From CBDBZX01 sp965213645 (GTDB taxonomy: Bacteria; Deinococcota; Deinococci; Deinococcales; Trueperaceae): 64,000 bases of DNA. A program made the translations under genes and the position numbers. Numbering within the stretch: position 1 is the stretch's first letter; every line of letters begins with the position of its first letter. Where the stretch lies: the NCBI GenBank assembly GCA_965213645.1, contig CBDBZX010000004.1, positions 62,001-126,000 on the forward strand. The letters are read 5' to 3'. Below the pieces are notes generated by a model. It had not been told where the DNA came from. It did no database searches and saw only the letters and a list, made by a program, of their open reading frames with translations. Of the stretch, positions 17,466 to 29,007 are shown in pieces.

Positions 17466-17887
17466 GACTTCTCCTTCGCTGCTTGTGCGTCGTCTTTAAG
17501 CGTCTGCGTGTTTTTGAGTGTCTCAATGGTGCGTTCCGGTTTGAGGTTGATGTCTTTTAAGCTGTTGATGCCTACCCATACCAAGATGCCGCCGACAGCG
17601 ATCACCACGAGCCCGACGATCAGCGTCGCGACCCAGTCGGGCAGTACGAGCGCGAGGGCGAGTGCGGCGGCGGCGATGAGCGCTAAGAGACCAATGTAGG
17701 CGACGAACGCGCCGATGAGAAAGGACACCACGTCCAGCGCAGCGCGTTTGACCTTCTCTTTGACCTCTTCTTTGGCGAGGTTGATCTCTTGGCGGATGAG
17801 TAGCGTTGTCTTGTCGGAGAGGTCGGCGAAAAGTGCGCCCAAACCTTGTTCCCTTACGGGCCCCTTTTTAGGATTTGCGTCAGCCAC
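17462..17887 (-). CDS. Phage-holin-family (holin-X type, PF07332-like) membrane protein
   Basis: 141 residues with a cytoplasmic amphipathic helix (LIRQEINLAKEEVKEKVKRA), two transmembrane segments and a short tail. The name is historical: this family sits in chromosomal operons beside DUF3618 proteins, not in phages, and no other phage gene is present. GTG 17887 has GGGAG 6 nt upstream. It overlaps the next gene by 4 bp and lies 39 bp after the DUF3618 gene. Confidence 0.82.
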   Translation of the reverse strand: MADANPKKGPVREQGLGALFADLSDKTTLLIRQEINLAKEEVKEKVKRAALDVVSFLIGAFVAYIGLLALIAAAALALALVLPDWVATLIVGLVVIAVGGILVWVGINSLKDINLKPERTIETLKNTQTLKDDAQAAKEKS

Positions 17888-17926
17888 GGCTGTCTCCCTA
17901 TGTAGAGTTAGTTGAGTATTGCGGGT

Positions 17927-18769
17927 CTAGCGGCGCGACTGCGCGGTGGTGTAGCCGTGTTCAACCGCCTGATCAAATCTAAACCAAGGCTCGTTGCGCT
18001 CTTCGTCCCAACGACGTTTGATGTCGCTTCTGGCGTCGTTCCAAGGTTTGCCTCTAAACTCGTCCTCGGCGGCTAGGTCAAAACCATAGCGGTAGGCGGG
18101 CTCATAGTCTTCGTAATCGCCTTCTGCACTGAAGTTCGAATCATAGTGCGAACGGAAGGCTTCGTCTTCGTCTGAAGGGGCGTCGCCCGCTTTCGCGTCG
18201 GTACGTTCGTAGCGGGTTGCGCCTCGAGTCGAGCCCTGCCCTGAACTCTGCTTTGAACTTTGCGCTGAATCCGAACGGGTGCGGCTGGGCGTGTTGGCAA
18301 CGATAGTATTGTCATCTCTTCTCGTGGACCTGTCTCTCGCAGAAGACCTGTCTCTCGCAGAACCAGAGCGACTCCCACCGCTTCCCGAATAATCACGCTC
18401 CTGAAAACTGCGTCCCTGGCGGCTGGACCCCCGATACCCTTGACTCTCCTGTCCCTGTTTGAGAAGCCAAGCAAGGCCCAAACCAAAGAGTGTTGCGGGA
18501 ACAGGATTTTGCTTGATGAACGCGCTGAGCCTGCCGCCGATACTGTCCGAGCTTTCAACCACACCTTTTCTGAGCTGTTCGGTCACGCTCGTCACAGTGT
18601 CTTGCGTGTCTTGTAGCGCGTCTTCAGCGCTGTCTCTAAGCCCTTCGGGACCGAGCTTGTAGCCAAGAGCGTCCATCTCGCCCCTGATGCGCGAGCGCGT
18701 CTCTTCGATATCGCGCTCTAGCTCGTCGGGACTCTTCCCTTCCAAATTTCTGTCCCTCGTGTCGCTCAC
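17927..18769 (-). CDS. DUF3618-domain protein
   Basis: 280 residues. The N-terminal SPDELERDIEETRSRIRGEM is the DUF3618 signature; a hydrophobic patch (PVPATLFGLGLAWLL) may be a membrane segment. The rest is hydrophilic and Ser/Arg/Gly-rich, ending in an acidic-aromatic region (EPAYRYGFDLAAEDEF). The GTG start overlaps the upstream stop as GTGA. DUF3618 genes typically neighbour holin-X type genes, as here; function is not established. Confidence 0.8.
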   Translation of the reverse strand: MSDTRDRNLEGKSPDELERDIEETRSRIRGEMDALGYKLGPEGLRDSAEDALQDTQDTVTSVTEQLRKGVVESSDSIGGRLSAFIKQNPVPATLFGLGLAWLLKQGQESQGYRGSSRQGRSFQERDYSGSGGSRSGSARDRSSARDRSTRRDDNTIVANTPSRTRSDSAQSSKQSSGQGSTRGATRYERTDAKAGDAPSDEDEAFRSHYDSNFSAEGDYEDYEPAYRYGFDLAAEDEFRGKPWNDARSDIKRRWDEERNEPWFRFDQAVEHGYTTAQSRR

Positions 18770-19314
18770 TCGTCCCCCCTCTCGTAACCCCGATAGCCGA
18801 AGTCAGTATCATCATCTGAACGCGAATACGACCCTGATGCCTGCGAGCTTCTCAAAAAGCGAGCGGACAAAACGCCTATCGTGAGCAAGCCGCCTGCGAA
18901 GAGGGCCGGACGGTCTTGGGCAACGCGCTGCAAGTCGCTCAAGAGGTCATCGGTATCGCGGTTAAGTTGGTCGCTGAGGTCCTCGAGTCGCTCCGCCGCC
19001 CCATCGCTAAAACGAGCGAATTCACCTAGCTCTTCGTCTCTAAGCGTGTCGCTGCCGCTCCGAAAAGCTTTAGCGAGCCCTGCAATCTGCTGGGCGAGTT
19101 GCCCTTTGCTGTCCGAAAAAGAAGCGGTAGCGCTCTGACGCAACTCCTCAGCCGCTTCTTTGGTCTGCTCTGTGACAGTGCGCCCGACCTCTCTGGCTCT
19201 AGCCTGGGCCTCCTTTGCCACGTCTCTCGCAGCCGTCTGCGCGTCTGGATTTCTGGACGTTTCCGTCTGAGACGCACCGTTTTTCGGTATAGCTGTTGTG
19301 TCGTCGTGTTCCAT
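18766..19314 (-). CDS. Helix-rich membrane protein, first gene of DUF3618 operon
   Basis: 182 residues. The N-terminus is Ala/Glu/Lys-rich and helical (AKEAQARAREVGRTVTEQTK), like LEA or CsbD-associated proteins. A central helical region is followed by one hydrophobic segment (PALFAGGLLTIGVLSARFL) and a short charged tail. I chose ATG 19314 (MEHDDTTA) because GGGGG lies about 5 nt upstream; the longer frame to 19440 lacks a ribosome site. It leads the four-gene operon 19314-16650. Confidence 0.7.
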   Translation of the reverse strand: MEHDDTTAIPKNGASQTETSRNPDAQTAARDVAKEAQARAREVGRTVTEQTKEAAEELRQSATASFSDSKGQLAQQIAGLAKAFRSGSDTLRDEELGEFARFSDGAAERLEDLSDQLNRDTDDLLSDLQRVAQDRPALFAGGLLTIGVLSARFLRSSQASGSYSRSDDDTDFGYRGYERGDE

Positions 19315-19764
19315 CAAACCCCCTTGTACGTACTCGAAAGGTAAAAGTATTCCGTTTTGCGCGTATATAGCGCGTCGCCTAGTCCAGGCTCCACGCAACT
19401 TCATGTACATGCTACACCATTGAAGGCTAGTCCTCACCAACTAACGGTGAACTTACTAACAATTCACCATAGGCTTAGCTGCGCCTAGCGTCAGTAGCGC
19501 TCTCTACGATTGCCTTAGCTTGGCCTTGTTTTACAGTTCATGATGGTAGTGGTTTTAAGTCGAATGACGTGCGCTTCTTCCGCCGTTTTTGCGTGGTGGA
19601 CAAGGGGTTGTAACCCCTTGTTTAACCTCTGCATCATTTCGAATAGAGCCACTATTCCTCTTGCTCACTAGTGAACACTCCAGCGGGCGCGACGTCTCCA
19701 CCTTTAGAGGGATGACGCCTCCCCTTGTCAGGTCTATACTCCGAGAAACAAAGGAGGACAGAAG
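19315..19764. other. Divergent intergenic region with a palindrome
   Basis: About 450 bp between the DUF3618 operon and the DUF4342 genes. It holds the inverted repeat ACAAGGGGTT-GT-AACCCCTTGT at 19600-19621 and a TATACT hexamer at 19735-19740 that may be the -10 of the gene at 19765. No gene seen. Confidence 0.5.
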
Positions 19765-20163
19765 ATGGACGGTAGAACGAACGGCGAAGCAGATAAACGG
19801 AACGAACGGGGCGAAAGGACCGTCACTGAATTTCGCATAAGCGGTGAGGCGGTGACGGCGAAGATTCGCGAGCTTTTGCGCGAAGGCAACATGCGCCGCA
19901 TCATCATCAAGAGTGAGGAAGGTAGAACGCTCACCGAAATTCCCCTAACCGTTGGCGTGGTGGGAACGTTGCTTCTACCCGTCTGGGCAGGTATCGGCGC
20001 GATTGTGGCGCTCGCGGCAAACCTCAACCTCTCGGTACGGCGCGTTGAGGATGTCGAGTTAGCTGAGGCGGATACCGCGACGTCCGACACGCTGCTGGGT
20101 AAGACGCCGCCCCGCCCCGCCGCGCCACATGACACGGCCTCGAGCGCTCAACAGGTAGGCTGA
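19765..20163 (+). CDS. DUF4342-type small membrane protein 1
   Basis: 132 residues. FRISGEAVTAKIRELLREGNMRR followed by IIIKSEEGRTLTEIPL and a hydrophobic region (VGVVGTLLLPVWAGIGAIVALAANL) matches the DUF4342 layout: a short basic helix, a beta segment, then a membrane span. ATG 19765 has GGAGG 6-7 nt upstream. It pairs with the related gene 3 bp downstream and faces the DUF3618 operon. Function unknown. Confidence 0.7.
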   Translation: MDGRTNGEADKRNERGERTVTEFRISGEAVTAKIRELLREGNMRRIIIKSEEGRTLTEIPLTVGVVGTLLLPVWAGIGAIVALAANLNLSVRRVEDVELAEADTATSDTLLGKTPPRPAAPHDTASSAQQVG

Positions 20164-20166
20164 GCT

Positions 20167-20469
20167 ATGAATGAAGTCAGAAGGATATGGGACCGTCTGC
20201 ACGTGTTGGGACGAGACGTTGAAAAGCAAATTTACACGCGCCTAGGAACCGAGCGTCGGCTCTTCCTCATCAAGGATAAAGAGGGCAAAACGCTCCTCAG
20301 CACGCCGCTCTTGTTGGCTGCGCTCGTCGGCCTGTTGCTCCTCGTCTGGGCTGCGCCGCTGCTCGTGATCGCCGTCGTCGGTGCGCTTCTATTCAAATAT
20401 GAGTTCGTCGTTGTCAAAGAAAAAGAAGTGGTTAAAGAGGTTAAGGAAACGCCGCAAGAGCCTCTCTGA
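20167..20469 (+). CDS. DUF4342-type small membrane protein 2
   Basis: 100 residues, paralogous to its upstream neighbour: a helical start, FLIKDKEGKTLLSTPLLLAAL, a two-part hydrophobic stretch, and a charged tail rich in KEKEVVKEVKE. The tandem pair looks like a duplication. Stop is followed by a good terminator. TAGGCT lies 5 nt before the ATG, so an internal leaderless start is possible. Confidence 0.68.
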   Translation: MNEVRRIWDRLHVLGRDVEKQIYTRLGTERRLFLIKDKEGKTLLSTPLLLAALVGLLLLVWAAPLLVIAVVGALLFKYEFVVVKEKEVVKEVKETPQEPL

Positions 20470-20504
20470 GCATAGCTCTACACCTCAACACGTCAAGCTG
20501 ACCC

Positions 20505-20535
20505 TCAACGCTCCTATAAAGAGCGTTGACTTTTT
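20505..20535 (+). terminator. Intrinsic terminator after the DUF4342 pair
   Basis: TCAACGCTC - 7-nt loop - GAGCGTTGA, then CTTTTT. Nine-base-pair stem. Confidence 0.88.
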
Positions 20536-20839
20536 GTGGGCTATTTTATAGCGTGTTTTCGGTGGCTGTGCCAGACAGACTACCCCTATCCTACGGCGCT
20601 CTGGTATACTTCTATATTTGTTGGCGCGAGGCTCACGCTATGACTCAACTGACATGCTCATGCTTGACCCAAACCGTATGACTCCAAACCCTATGATTCA
20701 ATACTCAATTCAACTCGCTCACGGCGTTAAGCTCACCCGCAGCAGGCGCGTTTCGGCGCAGCCGCAAAAAACACGTGCGTAGCCCGCACGAAACACTTTT
20801 ACGAGACGAAGCACACAACGAAGCACAGAGGGAGACACG
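20536..20839. other. uvrA upstream region
   Basis: About 300 bp with no gene. TATACT at 20605-20610 could be a -10 box. Two 15-bp near-repeats (CCAAACCGTATGACT and CCAAACCCTATGATT) lie at about 20668-20697. No match to the Deinococcus radiation/desiccation motif was seen. Confidence 0.4.
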
Positions 20840-23716
<2,877 letters not shown>

Positions 23717-23744
23717 GCCGCGCCCTCAGCCGGTGAGCCGCACT

Positions 23745-24254
23745 ATGCCCTCGACCCGGACCTTTTTCGTCGGCGTGTTCATTTTTCTCTTGGCGGCGGT
23801 CTGCGCGGTTGCGCCGCTGCCGATTCTCTACCGGAGCTTGGGCATCTTGCTCGCGTCGTATGCAGCCTTTGCCTTTGCCGGGATGCCCTCTGCGTATGCA
23901 ACGGCGCTCCTTACACCCGCCATGGGACTTATCAGCGGGACGACAGAGTGGCTGGTGATGTTGCCGATTGTGCTCAGCTCGAGCCTCTTAGCCATGCTGG
24001 GTTTAGAGTTCGCCTGGCGCTACCCTGCCGTAGTCATCTCCCCCACCCTCTACGTCATCCCGCAGGTCATCGTCTGGCAACTCTCACAGCGGCGGCTCTT
24101 CTCCGTCAACCTCCCGTGGGACCCCTCCCCGACGATGTGGCTCAGCCTACACGGGCTCACTGCGCTGGTAGGCGTGTTGGGCGCACTCTATCTTGACAGG
24201 CAAAATAGTAGACAAAGCAGTGGACGAAAAGATAGACAGTGGGAGCAACGGTGA
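23745..24254 (+). CDS. Small multi-pass membrane protein
   Basis: 169 residues with four or five hydrophobic segments and a short basic tail. I do not recognise a family. ATG 23745 has GGTGAG 7-8 nt upstream; an upstream GTG (23733) is an alternative. Its stop overlaps the plsC start as GTGA, so it is probably translated with the acyltransferase and may act in membrane lipid or envelope biology; that is inference from position. Confidence 0.7.
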   Translation: MPSTRTFFVGVFIFLLAAVCAVAPLPILYRSLGILLASYAAFAFAGMPSAYATALLTPAMGLISGTTEWLVMLPIVLSSSLLAMLGLEFAWRYPAVVISPTLYVIPQVIVWQLSQRRLFSVNLPWDPSPTMWLSLHGLTALVGVLGALYLDRQNSRQSSGRKDRQWEQR

Positions 24255-24859
24255 ATTGGCGTCGGCTACGCACGCACTGGTTTTACTACCTCGCCGCCTT
24301 TGCGGTGCGCAACTACGCGCGGCTTTTTCTAGGGCTGCAAGTTCGCGGCTTAGAGAATGTTCCTAAAACGCCCGGCTTAGTTGTCGCGAGCAACCACTTC
24401 TCCACCTTCGACCCGCCCGTGATCGGCTCGCTCGTGCCGCGTGAAATTCACTTTATGGCAAAGAAAGAGCTGTTCGAATCACAGCCGATGCGCTGGTTGT
24501 CCGAGCACCTCATGGCCTTTCCAGTGGACCGGAGCAAGAGCGACATGCGGGCTATTAAAGAGGCGCTGCGCTACCTCAAAGAGGGTTTGGCGGTGGGTAT
24601 CTTTCCGCAGGGCACGCGCACAGTGACGAGTACGGCGGCCGACAAAGAGGCGCACGGCGGCGCGGCGTTTTTGGCGCAACGCGCAGGCGTACCGCTCTTG
24701 CCCGCCGCGATTTGGCGCGAAGGACGCAACTTTCGCGTCTCTTTCGGTGAGCCTATCGTGCCGCAGGGTCGCTCGAGAGAAGAGATGAGCGCCCTAACCC
24801 GCGAGCTTATGTCGCGCATCGACGCGCTTTTACCTGAAAATGCAGAGGAAGCCGGATGA
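24251..24859 (+). CDS. plsC: 1-acyl-sn-glycerol-3-phosphate acyltransferase
   Basis: Second acylation step of phosphatidic acid synthesis, at the inner membrane. The catalytic HX4D motif is NHFSTFD, the substrate-binding motif is GIFPQGTR, and FPVDRSKSD lies between them. About 202 residues. I prefer GTG 24251 (GGGAG 5 nt upstream, GTGA overlap with the preceding stop) over GTG 24239. Confidence 0.9.
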   Translation: MNWRRLRTHWFYYLAAFAVRNYARLFLGLQVRGLENVPKTPGLVVASNHFSTFDPPVIGSLVPREIHFMAKKELFESQPMRWLSEHLMAFPVDRSKSDMRAIKEALRYLKEGLAVGIFPQGTRTVTSTAADKEAHGGAAFLAQRAGVPLLPAAIWREGRNFRVSFGEPIVPQGRSREEMSALTRELMSRIDALLPENAEEAG

Positions 24860-24935
24860 TGAACCTGAGACAACTTCACTTAAAACAATGAATCCCTGGC
24901 ATCTGCACCACTCGAGCTAGTGCAATCAACACCTC

Positions 24936-24964
24936 TTGACATTTTCCTGACCTTGCTCTAAAGT
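24936..24964 (+). promoter_or_regulatory. Sigma-70-type promoter P1 upstream of hup
   Basis: TTGACA, 17-bp spacer, TAAAGT. Perfect -35. About 165 bp before the HU start codon. Confidence 0.75.
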
Positions 24965-25068
24965 TGCGTCTAGGACAACATTTATTGAGTTTATCTGGCT
25001 GCGCTCAGGCAAAGAGGTTATAGAAACCCTGTCTCTGACCCGCCAAACTCGTATGTCCCGTGAGGGAC

Positions 25069-25097
25069 TTGCTTTCTCCGATTTCTCGTGCTAAAGT
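25069..25097 (+). promoter_or_regulatory. Promoter P2 upstream of hup, with hairpin at its -35
   Basis: TTGCTT, 17-bp spacer, TAAAGT, about 33 bp before the HU ATG. The inverted repeat GTCCC-GTGA-GGGAC at 25055-25068 abuts the -35 box and could be an operator. Confidence 0.65.
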
Positions 25098-25129
25098 ACG
25101 CCCAAAGTCACAATTCAAGGAGGAAAAAT

Positions 25130-25420
25130 ATGGCAAAGGCGAAAACAGTTTCCAAAGCTGACCTCGTGGATAAAGTCTCCGACAACACGGGCATGAAGAA
25201 AAAGGACGTCAAGTCGGTCGTGGACGCGATGATCGAGCAGATCGGCACGCACCTAGACCAAGACTACAAAGTGCAGCTCACGGGTTTTGGCACGTTTGAA
25301 GTGCGCGAGCGCCGCGCCCGCACGGGCGTCAAGCCCGGCACAACCGATAAGATCGACATTCCGGCGAGCAAATACCCGGCCTTTAAGCCCGGCAAAGCGC
25401 TCAAGGAGTCGGTGAAGTAA
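25130..25420 (+). CDS. hup: DNA-binding protein HU
   Basis: Nucleoid-associated dimer that bends DNA. 96 residues. The N-terminal extension MAKAKTVSK precedes the usual ADLVDKVSDNTGMKKKDVK; the core has GFGTFEVRERRARTGVKPGT, and the DNA-clasping arm and C-terminus PAFKPGKALKE are intact. ATG 25130 follows AAGGAGG. Two promoters lie upstream and an R1 hairpin ending in TTTTTC follows the stop, probably acting as terminator. High expression is expected. Confidence 0.95.
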   Translation: MAKAKTVSKADLVDKVSDNTGMKKKDVKSVVDAMIEQIGTHLDQDYKVQLTGFGTFEVRERRARTGVKPGTTDKIDIPASKYPAFKPGKALKESVK

Positions 25421-25495
25421 GCAGTGAGTACCGAGCAATGAGTTGAAAGTAAAAGCTTCTTACTCATTGCTTTTTACTCGTTACTGCTTTTTCTA
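25421..25495 (+). repeat. R1 hairpin repeat, copy 2 (probable hup terminator)
   Basis: GCAGTGAGTACCGAGCAATGAGT-type left arm, variable loop, ACTCATTGCTTTTTACTCGT and TACTGC right arm, then TTTTTC. Closely matches the minus-strand reading of 2510-2586. Confidence 0.75.
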
Positions 25496-25560
25496 AACTG
25501 CAACGCTGCTAGCAGAAAAAGTTGGTTCTTCCTCGTATAAAGAGCTGTTTGGGGGAAGAC

Positions 25561-25830
25561 ATGTTACATGCGATCAGCTTAGACAGTATCGTTTCACAAT
25601 TTGCCGTTCTAGGTACGGTTGGCCTCAGCTTTCCGGCGACCAGCACGGAAGTATTTCTCTTGCTCGTTGGCGTTGCGCTGTGGGCAGCTATCGTTATTTT
25701 CATCGCGAATCAAACGTCGAAACGTAACGCTTTGACCCGTCCACAAAAAATCATGTGGGGGCTTGGTGCGTTCGTCTTTCCGCTCATCGCCATCGTTTTG
25801 TACTTCGTTATCAGACCGGGACGTACCTGA
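25561..25830 (+). CDS. PLDc_N-domain small membrane protein
   Basis: 89 residues with two transmembrane segments. The second part, LTRPQKIMWGLGAFVFPLIA then IVLYFVIRPGR, matches the phospholipase-D N-terminal membrane domain (PF13396 type), which also occurs alone as here with no nuclease domain. ATG 25561 has GGGGAAG upstream; the TTG at 25522 is a less likely start. It lies just before the serine dehydratase genes. Function unknown. Confidence 0.7.
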   Translation: MLHAISLDSIVSQFAVLGTVGLSFPATSTEVFLLLVGVALWAAIVIFIANQTSKRNALTRPQKIMWGLGAFVFPLIAIVLYFVIRPGRT

Positions 25831-25844
25831 AGGACCCTATTCAG

Positions 25845-25850
25845 TAAAAT
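25845..25850 (+). promoter_or_regulatory. Leaderless -10 box TAAAAT (sdaAB)
   Basis: TAAAAT, 6 nt (TCAAAG), then ATG 25857. No Shine-Dalgarno sequence. Confidence 0.55.
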
Positions 25851-25856
25851 TCAAAG

Positions 25857-26525
25857 ATGAGTCTCTTGGATGTCATCGGGCCGGTGATGGTCGGTCCCTC
25901 GAGCAGTCACACCGCTGGCGCGTGCCGCTTAGCGCTCTTGGCGCGGCACACGCTTATTCATGAGCCGAGCGCGGCGACGCTCACCTTACACGGCTCTTTT
26001 GCTAAAACTGCGAAGGGACACGGCACGGACCTAGCGTTAACGGCGGGGCTCATGGGCTGCTATCCAGACGATGCGCGACTTCCAAACGCTTTAGAGCTTG
26101 CCGCCGCGCAGGGTCTCAGCATCGCCTTTGCAACCAAAGATTTAGGCGACGTGCACCCGAACACGGTGAAGATGTCGCTGTCGAACGCCGAAGAAGAGGT
26201 CGAGGTGGTGGGCTCGAGCTTGGGCGGCGGCTCCGTGCGTGTCTTTAAGGTGAACGGTTTCGACATCAACTTTTCGGGCGCATACCACACGCTGCTCCTA
26301 GAACACGAGGACAAGCCCGGCGTGATTGCGCGAGTCGCGCGGGTCATCGCCGACGATGAGGTCAACATTGCCACGCTGCACTGTGCGCGGCGCAAACGCG
26401 GCGGTAGTGCGATGATGTCGGTGGAGGTGGACCGTCAGCTTTCTCAGTACGTGCTCGACTATCTGACCGAGGTGCCGTATATACATTGGCTGCGTTTTCT
26501 ACCTGAAGTGATGCGCGGTCGATGA
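25857..26525 (+). CDS. sdaAB: L-serine dehydratase, beta subunit
   Basis: Partner of the iron-sulfur alpha subunit; together they deaminate L-serine to pyruvate and ammonia. The N-terminal GPSSSHTAGACRLALLAR motif and GGGSVRV are typical, and an ACT domain (EDKPGVIARVARVIADDEVN) forms the C-terminus. 222 residues. The separate alpha and beta subunits correspond to the Gram-positive-type enzyme. The alpha gene follows after 26 bp. Confidence 0.94.
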   Translation: MSLLDVIGPVMVGPSSSHTAGACRLALLARHTLIHEPSAATLTLHGSFAKTAKGHGTDLALTAGLMGCYPDDARLPNALELAAAQGLSIAFATKDLGDVHPNTVKMSLSNAEEEVEVVGSSLGGGSVRVFKVNGFDINFSGAYHTLLLEHEDKPGVIARVARVIADDEVNIATLHCARRKRGGSAMMSVEVDRQLSQYVLDYLTEVPYIHWLRFLPEVMRGR

Positions 26526-26551
26526 TGTGGGGTCAAGATGAGGGGTAGTGC

Positions 26552-27400
26552 GTGAATCTAACTGAGCTTTCTGAGGTTGCGGGTTTAGCGTCGGACGCGG
26601 TTCTTGCGGATTCTTTTGAAGGTGATGACGCCGCTGAGGACGAGTTTTTAGCGGCGCTCCGTTCACGTATTGACGAGATGCGCGACTCCGTGACGCGCGG
26701 TTTGGCTTCGGATAAGAAGAGCCGCACGGGGATGGTCGGTTGGAACGCCAAAACGCTCTACGAAGCAGAAGATAAGTTCGGCGCACCTCTTTTGAAGCGC
26801 GTCCAAGCCTATGCGATGGCCGTGAACGAAGAAAATGCCCGCATGGGCCGCATCGTCGCCGCGCCGACGGCGGGCAGTGCGGGCACGCTGCCCGGTGCGC
26901 TGCTCGGCGTGGCGGACCACTTGGGTTTGGACGACGAACAGCTTGTACACCCTGTTGCGCTCGCGGCGGGCATCGGCGAAATCATCTCACAACAGATGTT
27001 CATTGCAGGCTCAAGCGGTGGCTGCCAGGCGGAAATCGGCTCTTCGGCGGCGATGGCAGCGGCGGCAGTCTGTGAGCTTTTAGGCGGGAACGCAAGGCAA
27101 GCCGTACACGCCGCGACGATGGCTTTGATGAACACCATCGGCTTGGTCTGCGACCCCGTCGGCGGCTACGTCGAGGTCCCTTGCGTGAGCCGCAACGCTT
27201 TTTTCAGCGTTCACGCGGTCTCGTCGGCGCAGCTTGCTTTAGCGGGCTTAGAGTCTTTTATTCCCCCCGATGAGGTCGTCTCGGCGATGGCGTCTGTGGG
27301 GCGCAGCCTTCCGCCCGAGTTGCGCGAGACGGGTGAGGGGGGCGTTGCCGACACGCCTACCGGACGTATGATTGCGCTTAAAATGGCTCAGGAAAGCTAA
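26552..27400 (+). CDS. sdaAA: L-serine dehydratase, alpha (Fe-S) subunit
   Basis: Catalytic subunit with an oxygen-sensitive [4Fe-4S] cluster. APTAGSAGTLPGAL, the Cys in GGCQAEIG, and two further Cys in GLVCDPVGGYVEVPC match the cluster-binding pattern. 282 residues. The GTG at 26552 has AGGGG 6 nt upstream. Forms an operon with the beta subunit. Confidence 0.95.
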   Translation: MNLTELSEVAGLASDAVLADSFEGDDAAEDEFLAALRSRIDEMRDSVTRGLASDKKSRTGMVGWNAKTLYEAEDKFGAPLLKRVQAYAMAVNEENARMGRIVAAPTAGSAGTLPGALLGVADHLGLDDEQLVHPVALAAGIGEIISQQMFIAGSSGGCQAEIGSSAAMAAAAVCELLGGNARQAVHAATMALMNTIGLVCDPVGGYVEVPCVSRNAFFSVHAVSSAQLALAGLESFIPPDEVVSAMASVGRSLPPELRETGEGGVADTPTGRMIALKMAQES

Positions 27401-27606
27401 CGACTGAATACAAACTCGAGCCCCCTTTAACGCTATGGTGATACCTATAGGGTCGAGGGGTAACGGCCCGGCTTCTTCGGGACTAGAGAATGATACCCGT
27501 CGCAGATAAGCGCGTCACGCTTTGGGGTTATACTCGTACTGAAGTTCGTTCTCGGGCGTCACAAGGCGCAAACGTCACAGCGTAACGTTACAAAAGGAGG
27601 TTTTTC

Positions 27607-28977
27607 GTGACCCACGAATTCACAACAGGTCGGCAGCCGCGCGTGGTCATCGTTGGAGCGGGCTTCGGCGGTCTTTACGCAGCTAAAGCCCTCCGCAACG
27701 CGCCCGTCGAAGTCCTGATGATCGACCAGAATAACTACCACACCTTTCAACCCCTCATCTACCAGGTCGCCACCGCAGGTTTAGAACCTGATGAGGTCGC
27801 GCACACCGTTAGGGCGATTTTTCGCCGTCAGAAGAACTTTCGTTTTCGTCAAGGCACGGTCAACGACGTGGACTGGGACAACAAGCAAGTCAGTTTAGCT
27901 GACGATGAGAGCGTTGACTTTGACTACCTCATCGTTGCGACGGGCGCGGTCTATAACGACTTCGGCATTCCGGGGGTCAAAAAGCACGGTCTGATGCTCA
28001 AAAGCTTAACTGAGGCAGTCAATATCCGTTCGCACGTGCTGCGCCAATTCGAACGCGCCAACGCCGACCCGAGCCTCATCGACGAGGGCGTGCTCAACTT
28101 TGTTTTAGTCGGGGGTGGCCCGACGGGGGTGGAGATGGCAGGGGCGCTCTCGGAGCTGTTTGACCGCGTTCTGCCCAAGGATTTTCCCGACCTTGACGTC
28201 TCGAGAGCCCGCATCATTTTGATTGAGATGCTTGACAACCTACTGGCTCCTTTCGACGGGGAATCCCAAAAGTACACTGAGCGCGTTTTACGGCGGCGCG
28301 GCGTAGATATTCGTTTAGGCACGGCAGTTTCTGAAGTGCGTGAGGATGAGGTCGAGCTTGAAGGCGGCGAGATCATTCCGACGCACACCCTCCTCTGGGC
28401 AGCGGGCATCCGCGCGAGCCCGGTGGTGGAGACGATGGACGTGGAACTCGAGCGCGGCTACCGCGTCAAAGTTGAAGAAGATTTGAGCGTTCCAGATCAC
28501 CCTTACGCCTTTGTTATCGGCGACTCAGCGGCGAGCAAAGACGAAGAGGGCAACATGCACCCGCAGGTTGCCCAAGTCGCCATTCAAGGGGGAAAGCACG
28601 CCGCCAAGCAGATTCAGCGCCTTATCGAAGGGCAACAAACGCAAGCGTTCAGCTACTTCGACAAGGGCATCATGGCAATTATCGGGCGCAACGCGGGCGT
28701 CGCTGAGCTGTCCGAATCATTCGGCGGCTTCAACTTTCGCGGCTTTTTAGGCTGGCTCTCCTGGCTCCTCTTACACCTCGTTTACCTGCCGGGCTACCAA
28801 AACCGTGTCAACGCCTTTATGAACTGGGCGTACGGCTACCTCACCTTTGACCGCCACGCGCGGCTCATCACCGACATGCAGCCCTCGCCCGCTGAGATTG
28901 CTGACCGCACTGAAAAACTCGTTTCGGATACATATATGTCGCAGCGGCGCACCAAAGAGGCGGAACTCTCGAGCTAG
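27607..28977 (+). CDS. ndh: Type II NADH:quinone oxidoreductase
   Basis: Single-subunit, non-proton-pumping NADH dehydrogenase on the inner face of the membrane. FAD site VIVGAGFGGLYAAKAL, NADH site FVLVGGGPTGVEMAGAL, quinone-site region HTLLWAAGIRASP and the second FAD motif YAFVIGDSA are intact. The C-terminal amphipathic segment FRGFLGWLSWLLLHLVYLPG anchors it to the membrane. 456 residues. GTG 27607 has GGAGG about 8 nt upstream. Confidence 0.94.
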   Translation: MTHEFTTGRQPRVVIVGAGFGGLYAAKALRNAPVEVLMIDQNNYHTFQPLIYQVATAGLEPDEVAHTVRAIFRRQKNFRFRQGTVNDVDWDNKQVSLADDESVDFDYLIVATGAVYNDFGIPGVKKHGLMLKSLTEAVNIRSHVLRQFERANADPSLIDEGVLNFVLVGGGPTGVEMAGALSELFDRVLPKDFPDLDVSRARIILIEMLDNLLAPFDGESQKYTERVLRRRGVDIRLGTAVSEVREDEVELEGGEIIPTHTLLWAAGIRASPVVETMDVELERGYRVKVEEDLSVPDHPYAFVIGDSAASKDEEGNMHPQVAQVAIQGGKHAAKQIQRLIEGQQTQAFSYFDKGIMAIIGRNAGVAELSESFGGFNFRGFLGWLSWLLLHLVYLPGYQNRVNAFMNWAYGYLTFDRHARLITDMQPSPAEIADRTEKLVSDTYMSQRRTKEAELSS

Positions 28978-29007
28978 TGAAGCCAATTGGTGAAACTACG
29001 GTCAAAT

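Noticed and set aside
17462..17887. Phage remnant suggested by the holin-like gene
   Set aside because: No lysin, integrase or structural gene is present, and this family is regularly chromosomal beside DUF3618 genes.
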